Source: Chloroflexota bacterium
GTDB taxonomy: Bacteria; Chloroflexota; UBA11872; VXOZ01
Reading direction: 5' to 3'
DNA: 64,000 bases
Assembly: GCA_958295775.1 (NCBI GenBank)
Contig: CATQHC010000003.1
Span: 124,001-188,000 of the forward strand
Shown here in pieces: positions 8,409 through 17,262 of this stretch. Numbering within the stretch: position 1 is the first letter of the stretch; each line of letters opens with the position of its first letter. The translations under genes were made by a program, and so were the position numbers. The notes below the pieces were generated by a model. That model saw nothing but the letters and a program-made list of their open reading frames with translations, searched no databases and was not told where the DNA came from.

Positions 8409-9053
8409 ATTAACCTCCAACGGAAATCCAACGATAGCACCAACTAGGCCAAGTACATGCTGCACACGGACGCGGTACGCAAACGCATCCACAATGCTGG
8501 TGAACTATCGCTTACTCAAGATTACTCGTACGCTTACTTTGTGTGCTTTTTCACATGCGAATACAGGATATCTAATAATGGCGGCTGCTGTCAAGCTTCT
8601 GCAAATCCGATTGATGCGCGCCATTGCAGGGAAAAGTGCCTCTCGACCCAATTCAACCTCACGAAGTTTCCTAAGAGATTGATAAGAATTGTTGCCTGTG
8701 AAGCACCACAGCCGGTTGCAGCCAAACGCTATGTAGCGTAACGGTTAATTGGATTTTCCCAAATGTGGCATACCACAATACGCAGGAAGTTGACAGGCTT
8801 GGGGTCGCCCTACACAATAGGCGCTAGCGGGAAGACGTACTCTTTTTCCCACACATATGCACACGGCACACCGAACTATTGACAGGTGCACGTCCTGGCG
8901 CTTTTGATGTTACCTTTATCACAAGCTTCAGCCTAGATTGCGAGTCTATGCCGGGAATCGCGGCTTCCGCTCTCGCACAGACAAGGGCCCGCAAGGTTCA
9001 AGATTGCCTTGCCAAGTATACGTGCGCACGTATCAAGAACAAAGGCGTAGCGC
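8409..9053. other. Intergenic region, 645 bp, no gene seen
   Basis: Separates divergently oriented genes. Reading frames here are short and lack start signals. The only signal I can support is a promoter candidate at 8790-8818. Confidence 0.6.
8790..8818 (+). promoter_or_regulatory. Sigma70-like promoter candidate
   Basis: TTGACA at 8790-8795 and CACAAT at 8813-8818 with a 17-base spacer. The next plus-strand gene begins 235 bases later, so a long leader would be needed. Confidence 0.4.
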
Positions 9054-9989
9054 GTGGCGCTCTCATCCACGGTTGAATATCCTGCCTGGCCGACGCTTTC
9101 GCCCAACGGTTGGAGTTGGCCGGCGTTTGCCTTGGGCGGGTTCTGGTACTTGCGGCAAGGCATGACTCAAAAGGGGCGCGTGCTGCTCGTGCCCCAAGCT
9201 ATCGTGGTAGTGCTTGCGCTCTTCAACGGACTGTATCTACTCCGCCAATTGGCATTCCCGGCGGTTGTAGCTCCCGCGCTGTTCGGCGGGCTCTTGCTTT
9301 GGTCGTTCTTTGGCTCCTACTGCGCCGCGTCGTTTCGGGGCGATGCCTACCGCCGCTGGTGCGCTGAGAGTAATCAGACGCCGCTCGTGCCGACCCAGTG
9401 GCAGTGGTGGGCGTTTCTGCTCACCGGCGGTTGGTACGTGGCTAACGGCATGCGCGTGAAGGGCCTCTGGCTGTGGCTGGCCTTCTTCACCTCGGTGGGA
9501 AGTGTCGTGGGTATACCGATCGCGTTTGCCCTCATGTGCTTTTGCGGGGCGAATGCTCGGGCGGAACAGTTTTTGGATAAACCACCGGCGCACATCGGCC
9601 CGACGCCGCAGGAGGGCTGGATTCACCAGGATATCCTGAAGGCGCTGACCGCGGTTGCCCAGACTCCCCAGGTCTCGCTGCGCGCCTCGCTGGTGGAGAC
9701 CGCGGTCCGCGGCCTGCGGCGACGGGGGTATACCGTGCGCATGGAAGATGAGCAAGATGAAGAAGCCACGGCCCTCACGCTGCAGCGCGGCGCTCGCTCT
9801 GTGGTTGTGCGTGTGGTCCCGGATTCGCCGGTAGCCGTAGCGCAGGTCGAGCAACTTGTGGCCGCTTTAGAGGATGATTCCTATCGGGTCGGCGTGCTGG
9901 TGGTGAACGGTCCGCTTTCCGGACCGGCCCAGGACGGGGCAGCGCGGGCGCACGTGCGTGTGCTCAACGTGCAGGAAGCGGCAACATAG
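9054..9989 (+). CDS. Membrane protein with a cytosolic C-terminal domain
   Basis: 311 residues from a GTG start. Two similar N-terminal units, WPAFALGGFWYLRQGM (about 22-37) and WWAFLLTGGWYVANGM (about 119-134), each followed by hydrophobic helices, look like a duplicated DUF2628-type membrane module. From about residue 175 a soluble domain follows with the pattern ETAVRGLRRRGYTVRMEDEQDE, a Ser/Val-rich strand RSVVVRVVP and RVGVLVVNGPLSG. This resembles small restriction-endonuclease-like or sensor folds, but I see no catalytic set. Function unknown. Confidence 0.72.
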   Translation: MALSSTVEYPAWPTLSPNGWSWPAFALGGFWYLRQGMTQKGRVLLVPQAIVVVLALFNGLYLLRQLAFPAVVAPALFGGLLLWSFFGSYCAASFRGDAYRRWCAESNQTPLVPTQWQWWAFLLTGGWYVANGMRVKGLWLWLAFFTSVGSVVGIPIAFALMCFCGANARAEQFLDKPPAHIGPTPQEGWIHQDILKALTAVAQTPQVSLRASLVETAVRGLRRRGYTVRMEDEQDEEATALTLQRGARSVVVRVVPDSPVAVAQVEQLVAALEDDSYRVGVLVVNGPLSGPAQDGAARAHVRVLNVQEAAT

Positions 9990-10116
9990 CAATGGTGTGA
10001 GCGCGCGCCGCCTGATTGCAAAGTCTTGTATTGAATTGCTGGCCTAGCGGGTGTGGGTGTGGTTTGGAATAAATAGCCTGCGTGCCACCCCGCGGGCAAG
10101 AGGAGCGAAGCTTGTG

Positions 10117-10920
10117 ATGTTACGGCGAATTGCGGCAGTTGGCCTGCTGGCAGTTGGCGCGGTCATGTTCCTGCGCCGGTTGCGGCAGTGGGCCGGCGAG
10201 CCGCCGGTGCAGCGCACCTCCCACAAAGAGGCAATTGAGCCGCCGGAACTGGTCGCGCGCTACAGCCGCTTCATGGGCCTACCTCCCATGCGGCTGATAC
10301 GCGCGTACCTCGCCCGCTACGTTGCCGCCGGTGCAGTGCAGTGGCGCATCCTCGACGTGGGGTGCGGGCCGGGGTGGTTTCCGCTGGAACTCGCGGAGGT
10401 CGCGCCCAATGCGCACGTTACAGGCGTTGATCTCTCGCATCCGATGACGGTCACCGCCGTCGCGCACGCCGCAAATCATCGCAGTGTGGAGCGCGTGCAC
10501 TTTGCGCAGGCGCGCGGCGAAGTATTGCCATTCGCAGACGGCACGTTCGACCTCGTCGTCAGCACCCTGGCGTTGCACCACTTGCAAGATCCGGTAGCCG
10601 CCCTGGAAGAACTGCGGCGCGTCGTCCGGCCGTCGGGCAGGATCGTCGTATTTGACACGCGCCGCAATCTTCATCCCTGGCTGTGGACGGCGCTCAAGGT
10701 CTCGCAGGCATTCGTGGACGGATTGGCACTCTGCGAGAACGGCGAACCGGCAGCGTCCATCGGCGCGTCATATACCGCGTCGGAAGCCCAGCGCCTGGCG
10801 CTCCAAGCCGGTTGGGAGCGGGTGCAGGCGCGCGCCGGCATCGGTTGGATTGTATTGGAGCGACGAGCTGCGCCCACGGCTTCATTGCCACTGCCCCCGG
10901 TGCCGCGCCCCAGGCGATAG
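10117..10920 (+). CDS. Class I SAM-dependent methyltransferase with N-terminal membrane anchor
   Basis: 267 residues. An N-terminal hydrophobic segment (about 5-20) is followed by a UbiE/Methyltransf_11-type domain. Motif I is RILDVGCGPGWFPLEL (about 78-91), the acidic loop is VTGVDLSHP, post I is RGEVLPFADGTFDLVVSTLALHHL, and motif III is LRRVVRPSGRIVVFD. A GAGGAG-like Shine-Dalgarno about 9 bases before the adjacent GTG/ATG pair (10114/10117) decides the start. The C-terminus ends in a Pro-rich tail. Substrate unknown; a lipid or quinone-like substrate would fit the membrane anchor. Confidence 0.85.
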   Translation: MLRRIAAVGLLAVGAVMFLRRLRQWAGEPPVQRTSHKEAIEPPELVARYSRFMGLPPMRLIRAYLARYVAAGAVQWRILDVGCGPGWFPLELAEVAPNAHVTGVDLSHPMTVTAVAHAANHRSVERVHFAQARGEVLPFADGTFDLVVSTLALHHLQDPVAALEELRRVVRPSGRIVVFDTRRNLHPWLWTALKVSQAFVDGLALCENGEPAASIGASYTASEAQRLALQAGWERVQARAGIGWIVLERRAAPTASLPLPPVPRPRR

Positions 10921-11184
10921 CATCCTTCGTAAGAAACTGGAAGTGTTTCTGCTACCGGCCTCAGCAGAGCGGGCACGCAGGTGACGCGGCCCGTGTTGCC
11001 GCAGTTTCCTCACCGCCCAATCCGGTAAGAGGCCTACTCAGTAGTCACGCGCACCGCCTATGAGGGCGTATCTCAACGAATTTGTTCGCCGGTCGTCGAC
11101 AGAGGGTATCGCAGGGCGAGCTTCTGCTAAGATTGTTGGCAACCAACCTGCGTAGCGCTTTTCCGAGAGTGAGACCGGTCGCCC

Positions 11185-12906
11185 ATGAGTCAATCTCACA
11201 TGCAAGTGCGCGTGCCGGGGAGTACCCGCCGGTTCTCGCTGGGACTGAATGAAAGCTACCTTGGCTTGCGCGGGCTCTTCACCGGGCTCTTGCTTGCGGT
11301 GCTTTTCTTGGATAGAGCCTGGCCGTGGCAGGCTGCACTGCCATGGCTGCTGGCGGCGGTGATTGCGCCCGTGGGCGTTATCGGCTGGCAATGGGGTTAC
11401 TGGTGGCTGCTCCGGCGCATGGGAGCGACAGGCCCGGCGGCCGGCAGCGTCCTGAACTGGTCATTAGCGCCGCTGTGGCTGGCCGTACCGGGCCTGCTGC
11501 TATTCTACTTTTCCGATTACGTCCACTATGTGCTTTGGAATATTGCGCTGCCCCGCATCCTGCTGGTATACGCGATCGTGGGAGGCACACTCCTCCTGCA
11601 ACTGTGGGCGCTCGATACCGCTCCGGCGTTGGACCGCTGGCCGCCGCTGCGTCTCGCGAGGTTCTTGCGCGTTTCCCGTGCAAGCGGGAATCTGCTCCAA
11701 GAAAGCTGGCGCCGGGTGTGGCAGCTCCTTTCCGCGCACGGAGCGCTCGTCATACTTCTGCTGGCGGGTCTGGCGCTGCGCATGCGGCAGTTCCTCCACG
11801 AGGGCGGCGACGTGGAGCACTTCTATTTCTATGCCAGCACGGTTTTCACGAAGATCCACTTTCTCTACTACCACCTGACCGGAGACTTGCCTTGGCCCCA
11901 GGACCAATTGGCCACCTTTCATCTCATCATGGCGCCGCTGTGGCGCGCGGCCTACCACTTCGACTGGCCGCAGATACTCTCAATCAAGATTCCTACCTAT
12001 ACGGCGGATGTGCTGAGCACGCTCGTCGTCTACGTGCTGGCGTTGCAAGCGCAAAAGCGTTTCTTAGGAGAAGCGGTTGGCGAAGAGACTCGTGATGCTG
12101 CTGGCGGAGGCGTGCGGTCGCTGCGCCAGAGGGGACAGCTTATCGCGCTGGTGGCCGCGGCGATCTGGTACTTGCAGCCCTGGCTGCTCACCGCCACCAT
12201 CGATAATGCGCAAAGCCACGCCGTCGCCCTGCTCTTCTTCGTGCTGGCGGTGGCGCGGTGGGAGAAGCCCTGGCTCGTGGGCATCTTGCTGGCGCTGGCC
12301 GCTTCCACGCGCCTGGAGTTCGGCATTGCCGGGATAGTGGCGTTCTTCTGGTACCTGCGCTGGCGCGGCCCGCGCGACGCGGGTCTCTATGCGCTCACGT
12401 CGCTCGGCTTGCTTGGGCTGATCGCAGTGCCGTACGCCCTCGCCGACTTTACGGCGTTCCGTTGGGCACTCGGCGGACACCTGCTGGACCGCGGCGAGCC
12501 GCTGCTGCTCGTGCAAGAACTCTACCGTGCGTTCGGCGCGACGGCGCCCGCGTGGCTCGATACGCTCGACAACCGCTACGTGGGCCTGGCCAACGCGCTC
12601 TTTGCCATACTGGTGATGTTCGATCCCAGCCACCGCCGCGCCCTGGCCAAGGCCGGGCTCTTCTACATCCTCACGCTGCCGGTCATCCACGACCGCTACC
12701 TCTTGTTCGGCCTGGCCGCGCTCTTCCTCTTTGCGCTGCCCCAACGCCGCTTGGCCTACCTCATCATCGGCCTGCTCTGGGTAACTGCATTCATTCCCGT
12801 ACTCTGGTTCCTCGCCACCTTCCTGGCCGTACTGGCGCTGCTTTTCTTCACCAAGGAACCGCGCCAGAATGCAGTGGCGGTCAGACATCCCAATGTTGGG
12901 CCGTAG
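11185..12906 (+). CDS. Polytopic membrane protein, GT-C-like glycosyltransferase candidate
   Basis: 573 residues, about a dozen hydrophobic helices. A GDVEHFYFYASTVFTKIHFLYYHL segment near residues 208-231 follows the helix-plus-acidic-loop layout of GT-C mannosyl/arabinosyl transferases, in which an early extracytoplasmic acidic pair binds the lipid-phosphate sugar. Later come QPWLLTATIDNAQSHAVALLFF and a Pro/Leu-rich series of helices. I recognise the architecture and not a specific family. It stands alone between the methyltransferase and DUF3644 genes with short gaps. Confidence 0.6.
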   Translation: MSQSHMQVRVPGSTRRFSLGLNESYLGLRGLFTGLLLAVLFLDRAWPWQAALPWLLAAVIAPVGVIGWQWGYWWLLRRMGATGPAAGSVLNWSLAPLWLAVPGLLLFYFSDYVHYVLWNIALPRILLVYAIVGGTLLLQLWALDTAPALDRWPPLRLARFLRVSRASGNLLQESWRRVWQLLSAHGALVILLLAGLALRMRQFLHEGGDVEHFYFYASTVFTKIHFLYYHLTGDLPWPQDQLATFHLIMAPLWRAAYHFDWPQILSIKIPTYTADVLSTLVVYVLALQAQKRFLGEAVGEETRDAAGGGVRSLRQRGQLIALVAAAIWYLQPWLLTATIDNAQSHAVALLFFVLAVARWEKPWLVGILLALAASTRLEFGIAGIVAFFWYLRWRGPRDAGLYALTSLGLLGLIAVPYALADFTAFRWALGGHLLDRGEPLLLVQELYRAFGATAPAWLDTLDNRYVGLANALFAILVMFDPSHRRALAKAGLFYILTLPVIHDRYLLFGLAALFLFALPQRRLAYLIIGLLWVTAFIPVLWFLATFLAVLALLFFTKEPRQNAVAVRHPNVGP

Positions 12907-13001
12907 TGCTCGGGCAGAGCGTTTGTATTAGCTTGACCCAACTGCAGGGCCAAGGTGCTCTACTTGAATTGAGACCAGTGGCGTCAGAGGCTGTCAGCAA
13001 C

Positions 13002-14072
13002 TCAATTTTCCTCGATTCCAATGGGATGGGGTTCTTTGCCTAGAATTTCCACATATGTAGAAGGCACCGACAGATTCTTGACCAAGAATTCGACCCATTC
13101 GTCAGTATAGATGTAGTCTTTGTGTGGTTTGTCATATTGGCAGAATCTGGGATTCGTTATCGTGGGAGCTGTGGCATTAGTAGCTGGCCTAACTTGGTAG
13201 AATTTCCAACAAACCGTGTGATCATTGATCCTAAACCTGTACCCGAGCTTAGCTTCTACCTTACGCACTACGTCACCTGGCTTCATTTCTCCAGGATGAG
13301 CTACCGGAGTTTCACGTGTCTTGATCAGAGTTACGAACCTCTCGTACTCACTTCTCAATTCGTCATTGAGATCCTCAGGTTTGATGAATTCGACAGCTGC
13401 ATCAGAGGATTTGGCACGGTTTGCAGGTTTGGGAATGAGAAACACCCTGAAACTATATTCCATGCTTTGCTCAGTGTCCGTAGATAAACCACTACGGAAT
13501 CGCTCCACATAGTCCATAACCGACGAATAACTCTTGCTCTGTAGTGATCTAAGTGCCTCTAGCTTTTTCCTTGGAACAACGGTTGAGAACTGAAGCGACA
13601 CGGTTAGGCTTTCATTGAGTGCGTATTGGTCACCAAACTCCTCGCTCAGAAGTGCTTCAAAGTTCAATAGGAGTGCCTGGCATTCACCGAAAATCCGATC
13701 ATCAAGGTGAGGCATGTTTCGGTGTTCTATCTTGTTCCTTAGTCCAATGAAGAACTCCAAATTCCTACGTGCTGGCGGGTTTTCGTCCTTGTAGAACTGA
13801 CGCAAGCACTCTTTGAGTTCCCATGCCTTTTTGTCCCCATCCACCTTCTTGTATCGGACATACCTTTTAGTCCTTATTCTCGTGTAGAACGGTTTGACAC
13901 GGTCTCTGAGAAAGACTGCATGGAATAAAGATGTCCAAGCTATAACCATCAATACTATGTATGCACCAGACCTAAAGGCGGTTTCCGGTCTGTTATAGCA
14001 TCCAACAGCGAGCAGAGCAGACTCTCTGGCCTTCTCCAGGCAAGCTTTGACGTCACGGGGCAGCCTTTTCAC
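13002..14072 (-). CDS. DUF3644 (HEPN-like) domain protein
   Basis: 356 residues from a GTG start with GAGAGGG upstream. N-terminal half matches DUF3644: ESALLAVGCYNRPETAF, YIVLMVIAWTSLFHAVFLRD (about 38-57) and FFIGLRNKIEHRNMPHLDD (about 107-125). The last contains R112-N-K-I-E-H117, which fits the RX4H catalytic motif of HEPN ribonucleases. The C-terminal half has no family I know. The gene is visibly richer in A+T than its neighbours and lies alone on the minus strand, which suggests acquisition. Function in defence or RNA cleavage is inference. Confidence 0.78.
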   Translation of the reverse strand: MKRLPRDVKACLEKARESALLAVGCYNRPETAFRSGAYIVLMVIAWTSLFHAVFLRDRVKPFYTRIRTKRYVRYKKVDGDKKAWELKECLRQFYKDENPPARRNLEFFIGLRNKIEHRNMPHLDDRIFGECQALLLNFEALLSEEFGDQYALNESLTVSLQFSTVVPRKKLEALRSLQSKSYSSVMDYVERFRSGLSTDTEQSMEYSFRVFLIPKPANRAKSSDAAVEFIKPEDLNDELRSEYERFVTLIKTRETPVAHPGEMKPGDVVRKVEAKLGYRFRINDHTVCWKFYQVRPATNATAPTITNPRFCQYDKPHKDYIYTDEWVEFLVKNLSVPSTYVEILGKEPHPIGIEEN

Positions 14073-14129
14073 AACGACCCTCTCCCGTCTCAGTGAGAAT
14101 TGGGATTAGCTGGATTCCATCGATGCTGA

Positions 14130-14160
14130 TTGACGATGATTACAAGTAGAATGCTATACT
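14130..14160 (+). promoter_or_regulatory. Promoter candidate upstream of hisH
   Basis: TTGACG at 14130-14135 and TATACT at 14155-14160, spacer 19, with a TGC extended -10 element. The leader to hisH would be about 165 bases. Confidence 0.45.
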
Positions 14161-14329
14161 CTATTGTCCCTCACTAGCAATGACATTGCTCAATTCACAC
14201 TCGGCCTGCGTTCTTGGCATTTTCTTGCAAAACACATAGTCTAGAGACAGGAAGGCTCGATATTCAATGCGGGCGAATGACGTTCAAGAAGCTTACACAA
14301 CACGGTATGGTAGCTTTGGAAGCTCTATC

Positions 14330-14977
14330 ATGATCGCGATAATTGACTACGGCGCGGGGAATCTGCGCAGCGTCAGCCGGGCGGTGGCGTTGTACACGCA
14401 GGACTATGTGGTAACGCAGGACCCGGCTGATGTAGAGCGCGCCGCGGCGGTGATTCTGCCCGGCGTGGGCGCGGCGGGTGATACCATTCGCGGGCTCGAG
14501 CGGCACGGCATGACGGAATTGGTGAAGGAGACGATTGCCTCCGGCAAGCCCTACTTCGGCATCTGCATGGGGTTGCAGGTCTTGCTGACTGAGAGCGAGG
14601 AGGACGGCGGCACGCCCTGTCTGGATATCTATCCAGGCACCGTGCGGCGCTTTCCCAAGGGGCTCACCGTGCCCCATATGGGCTGGAACCAGGTGCGCCA
14701 GGCCCAGGCGCATCCGATGTTCGCCGGCGTGCCGGACGAAGCCTATTTCTACTTCGTGCACTCGTATTACACCGATCCGGACGACGCTACGCTGACGGCC
14801 GGCGCCACCGACTACGGCGTCACGTTTCCCAGCGTGCTGGCGCACGAGAACGTGTTTGCCACCCAATTTCACCCGGAAAAGAGCGCTGCCATGGGCCTGC
14901 GGCTCTACGCGAATTTCGTGGCGTGGGCGACGGGAGTAAAGTCCCGCGTGCAAAGTGGCGCCCATACTGAACCTTAG
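14330..14977 (+). CDS. hisH: Imidazole glycerol phosphate synthase, glutaminase subunit
   Basis: Glutaminase of the HisH-HisF complex; supplies ammonia for the fifth step of histidine synthesis. 215 residues. Seen: start IAIIDYGAGNLRSV, LPGVGAAGDTI near 43, nucleophile Cys79 in FGICMGLQ, the VPHMGWNQV motif and the His-Glu pair in TQFHPEKS near the C-terminus. The start at 14330 is the family start; an in-frame ATG 21 codons upstream would add a non-conserved leader. hisA follows after about 450 bp and hisF about 2.3 kb further on, so the his genes are dispersed singly. Confidence 0.97.
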   Translation: MIAIIDYGAGNLRSVSRAVALYTQDYVVTQDPADVERAAAVILPGVGAAGDTIRGLERHGMTELVKETIASGKPYFGICMGLQVLLTESEEDGGTPCLDIYPGTVRRFPKGLTVPHMGWNQVRQAQAHPMFAGVPDEAYFYFVHSYYTDPDDATLTAGATDYGVTFPSVLAHENVFATQFHPEKSAAMGLRLYANFVAWATGVKSRVQSGAHTEP

Positions 14978-15125
14978 CCAGTCCCGGGGCTGCGGAATGT
15001 CCGCGGCTTGCCCGAGACGGTAGGAGTTCTTTGCGCTAAAGAGCGGGAGACAAGCCCCAACGTTGTCGCGTTACAAGGAAAAGGCAATCACAAGGGTGTC
15101 CTGTTACGCATTGACAAACGCGGTT

Positions 15126-15153
15126 GTAGGGGCACGACATGTCGTGCCCCTAC
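15126..15153. repeat. 28-bp perfect palindrome, GGGGCACGAC type
   Basis: GTAGGGGCACGACA joined to its exact reverse complement. Close copies lie at 29889 and 37755. Confidence 0.9.
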
Positions 15154-15335
15154 GTGACTGCAAGGAAGTCTTGACCCCTCATGGCAATGCGTAGTCCCAC
15201 GATTGTCCCACGTGAACGGTAATGCGACAGCATTGGGGACAAGCACCCGCGCTACGACGCATCGATGAGGGTCAAATGCTATACTGTCGTTTTCGCAAGA
15301 TGAGAGCGGCGTACACGGATTGACTCAAGAGGGCC

Positions 15336-15360
15336 GCAGGTTGCAAACCTGCGCTACCGG
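15336..15360. repeat. Dispersed palindrome, GCAGGTTGCAAACCTGC type
   Basis: Same 17-bp core and GCTACCGG flank as the copy at 5787. Confidence 0.85.
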
Positions 15361-15426
15361 GATGTGAAAGGCCGAACGTGCAGGACGCCGCAGCGCAAGC
15401 GGCGCGCAGGCCGATAACAAGCAAGA

Positions 15427-16152
15427 ATGATTGTAATTCCCGCCATAGACATCAAAGACGGCGCGGTGGTGCGCCTCTATAAAGGCGATTTCGGCCAGAG
15501 TACGGTCTTCTCCCACGATCCGGTAGAAACCGCCCTTGGTTGGGAGGAGCAAGGCGCCGCGTTGCTCCACGTGGTAGACCTGGACGGCACCGAGAAGGGC
15601 GGCAGCCGAAACCTGCCGGTGGTGGCAGCCGTTGCGGACGCGCTGAACATTCCCGTGCAGATGGGCGGCGGCTTGCGCGATCTGGCCGCCATTGAACAGA
15701 CGGTTGCCGCGGGGGTGGACCGGGTCGTGTTGGGCACGGTGGCGCTGGCGGATCCCGCGCTGGTGGCCGAAGCGTGCGCGCGTTACCCCGGCCGCGTGGT
15801 GGTGGCTTTGGACGCCCGCAACGGCAAGGTAGTGACCCACGGCTGGCAGCAGCCAAGCGACGTTGACATGTTCGTTCTGGCGCAACAGATGGCGGCGGTC
15901 GGCGTCAGCCGCTTCCTTTACACCGACGTGGAACGCGACGGCACGCTGAGCCAGCCAAACTTCGCGGCCACTGCGGCGCTCGCAGAGGCCGTGAGCGTGC
16001 CCGTAATCGCCTCCGGCGGCGTGGCGACGCTGGACCATCTCACACGGCTGGCAGGGCTCGGCGTGGAAGGGTCTATCGTCGGCTCCGCGCTCTATCGGGG
16101 CGCGTTCACGCTGCCCGAAGCGCTGGCGGTGGTGAGCAGTGAGGGACAATAG
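15427..16152 (+). CDS. hisA: ProFAR isomerase (phosphoribosylformimino-AICAR ribotide isomerase)
   Basis: TIM-barrel Amadori isomerase, fourth step of histidine synthesis, 241 residues. Seen: catalytic Asp8 in PAIDIKDGAVVRLYKGDF, the first phosphate-binding motif QMGGGLRD, the second catalytic Asp in VVALDARNGKV (near 129), TDVERDGTL and the C-terminal phosphate motif VIASGGVATLDHL. The paired half-barrel phosphate loops fit HisA and not HisF. The ATG follows an ACAAGCAAGA stretch with only a weak ribosome site. Confidence 0.97.
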   Translation: MIVIPAIDIKDGAVVRLYKGDFGQSTVFSHDPVETALGWEEQGAALLHVVDLDGTEKGGSRNLPVVAAVADALNIPVQMGGGLRDLAAIEQTVAAGVDRVVLGTVALADPALVAEACARYPGRVVVALDARNGKVVTHGWQQPSDVDMFVLAQQMAAVGVSRFLYTDVERDGTLSQPNFAATAALAEAVSVPVIASGGVATLDHLTRLAGLGVEGSIVGSALYRGAFTLPEALAVVSSEGQ

Positions 16153-16287
16153 AGGACGGTCCGGTAGCCTTGTGTCACTCCTTCTGTGTCAGAACGGTCG
16201 ATCAGGATGCGGAATCGTTGTGGGAAAGTTTAGCCGGAGCGGACACCAATGGCGCACAAGGGGAACTAGACTACAGCCTATTTCCCC

Positions 16288-16316
16288 TTGACATTTTTGC
16301 TCCTAATTGCTAGTAT
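16288..16316 (+). promoter_or_regulatory. Strong sigma70-type promoter upstream of the NYN gene
   Basis: TTGACA at 16288-16293, exactly 17-base spacer, TAGTAT at 16311-16316. Predicted start of transcription is near 16323. Confidence 0.75.
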
Positions 16317-16351
16317 CTAGATACAACCCCTATCGCTTCGCCGGTAGGGTG

Positions 16352-16380
16352 GAGACCGCTCTCAGAGCGGTCTCTGTCTT
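16352..16380 (+). promoter_or_regulatory. Perfect palindrome in the NYN leader (attenuator or operator)
   Basis: GAGACCGCTCT and AGAGCGGTCTC separated by a single C, followed by TGTCTTT. It begins about 30 bases after the predicted transcription start and ends 30 bases before the NYN start. As RNA it would form a hairpin with a short U-rich tail; as DNA it is a symmetric binding site. Confidence 0.6.
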
Positions 16381-16404
16381 TAAGATGGCCAGATGGAGTG
16401 TCAA

Positions 16405-17037
16405 GTGAAGACCAACGTCTATGTTGACGGTTTCAATCTCTACTACCGCGCGTTACGGGACACGCCATTCCGATGGCTCGACCTCCGTAAACTGGCGCAG
16501 ACGCTTTTTCCGCAAGACACGATCAATCAAGTCTGTTACTTTACCGCATTGCTTGATGCGCGTCCGAATGACCCTGGTCAACCTCGGCGGCAGTTGGTGT
16601 ACTTGAGAGCGCTAGCAACCCTGCCGAACCTTGAGGTCTACTACGGTACCTTTCGTTCGCGAACCAAGCACCGCCCGCTGGTCAACCCAATAGCGGGTAT
16701 GCCGGGTGTGGTTAGAGTAAGAGATTCGGAGGAGAAGGGGTCTGACGTGAATCTCGTAACCAGGCTATTGGTTGACGGGTTTAGAGGCCGGTATGAACAA
16801 GCTGTTGTAATATCCAACGATTCAGACTTTGCAAGTGCCTTACATTACGTGCGAGATAGCTTGCACCTGCGCGTAACGGTTGTGAATCCCGATCGCAAGA
16901 TTAGAACGCACAAGGACCTAAAGGCCGCGGCAACGTACATCAAAAGGCTCTGGAAGAGTCATTTGCGGCAAAGTCAGTTTCCTCTTACGCTGACCGACGC
17001 GCACGGCACCATCAGAAAACCGCCTAGCTGGGCATAG
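16405..17037 (+). CDS. NYN domain (PIN-like) RNase-family protein
   Basis: 210 residues of the LabA/DUF88 type. Seen: the first acidic motif TNVYVDGFNLYYRAL at the N-terminus (D8), EEKGSDVNLVTRLLVDGF in the middle and VVISNDSDFASAL, which together give the acidic cluster expected for a metal-dependent PIN-like nuclease. GTG at 16405 is chosen because GGAG lies 6 bases before it and it gives the usual MKTNVYVDGFN start; an ATG four codons upstream is the alternative. It sits between hisA and hisF with its own promoter, so it is probably not part of a his operon. RNA target unknown. Confidence 0.85.
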   Translation: MKTNVYVDGFNLYYRALRDTPFRWLDLRKLAQTLFPQDTINQVCYFTALLDARPNDPGQPRRQLVYLRALATLPNLEVYYGTFRSRTKHRPLVNPIAGMPGVVRVRDSEEKGSDVNLVTRLLVDGFRGRYEQAVVISNDSDFASALHYVRDSLHLRVTVVNPDRKIRTHKDLKAAATYIKRLWKSHLRQSQFPLTLTDAHGTIRKPPSWA

Positions 17038-17262
17038 GTGCAACTTAGGACATACCCCCGCAGTACGAAGTCGCCACTGAACTGACGTCCGCCAACAGCC
17101 CGCAATATTTTCCCCTTAAGGCCGGTGTGACGCCCTGAATGTCGTCCATTACTATGGTGGTAGGTAGGGCAAGATTGTCGAAGACTTTCGTAGGCCAAGC
17201 TATGCGTGAGTCCGAGTTCACGTAGTTCGTGCCGTTTCAAGCAACGAAATGATGTAAGAAGT

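Larger units (their letters stand above)
14978..15426. other. hisH-hisA spacer with two dispersed palindromes
   Basis: Contains no gene. It carries a 28-bp palindrome (15126-15153), a GCAGGTTGCAAACCTGC element (15336-15352) and an extended -10 candidate TGC-TATACT at 15280-15285 that could start the hisA transcript. Confidence 0.65.

Noticed and set aside
7646-9053. Possible small genes in the interval between the tRNAs and the GTG-start membrane gene.
   Set aside because: Apart from the zinc-ribbon gene, all frames are short, lack start signals and have no recognisable protein features.
15325-16149. A 274-codon minus-strand frame opposite hisA.
   Set aside because: hisA motifs are complete on the plus strand. 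The antisense frame shows the His/Arg-rich composition of a shadow.
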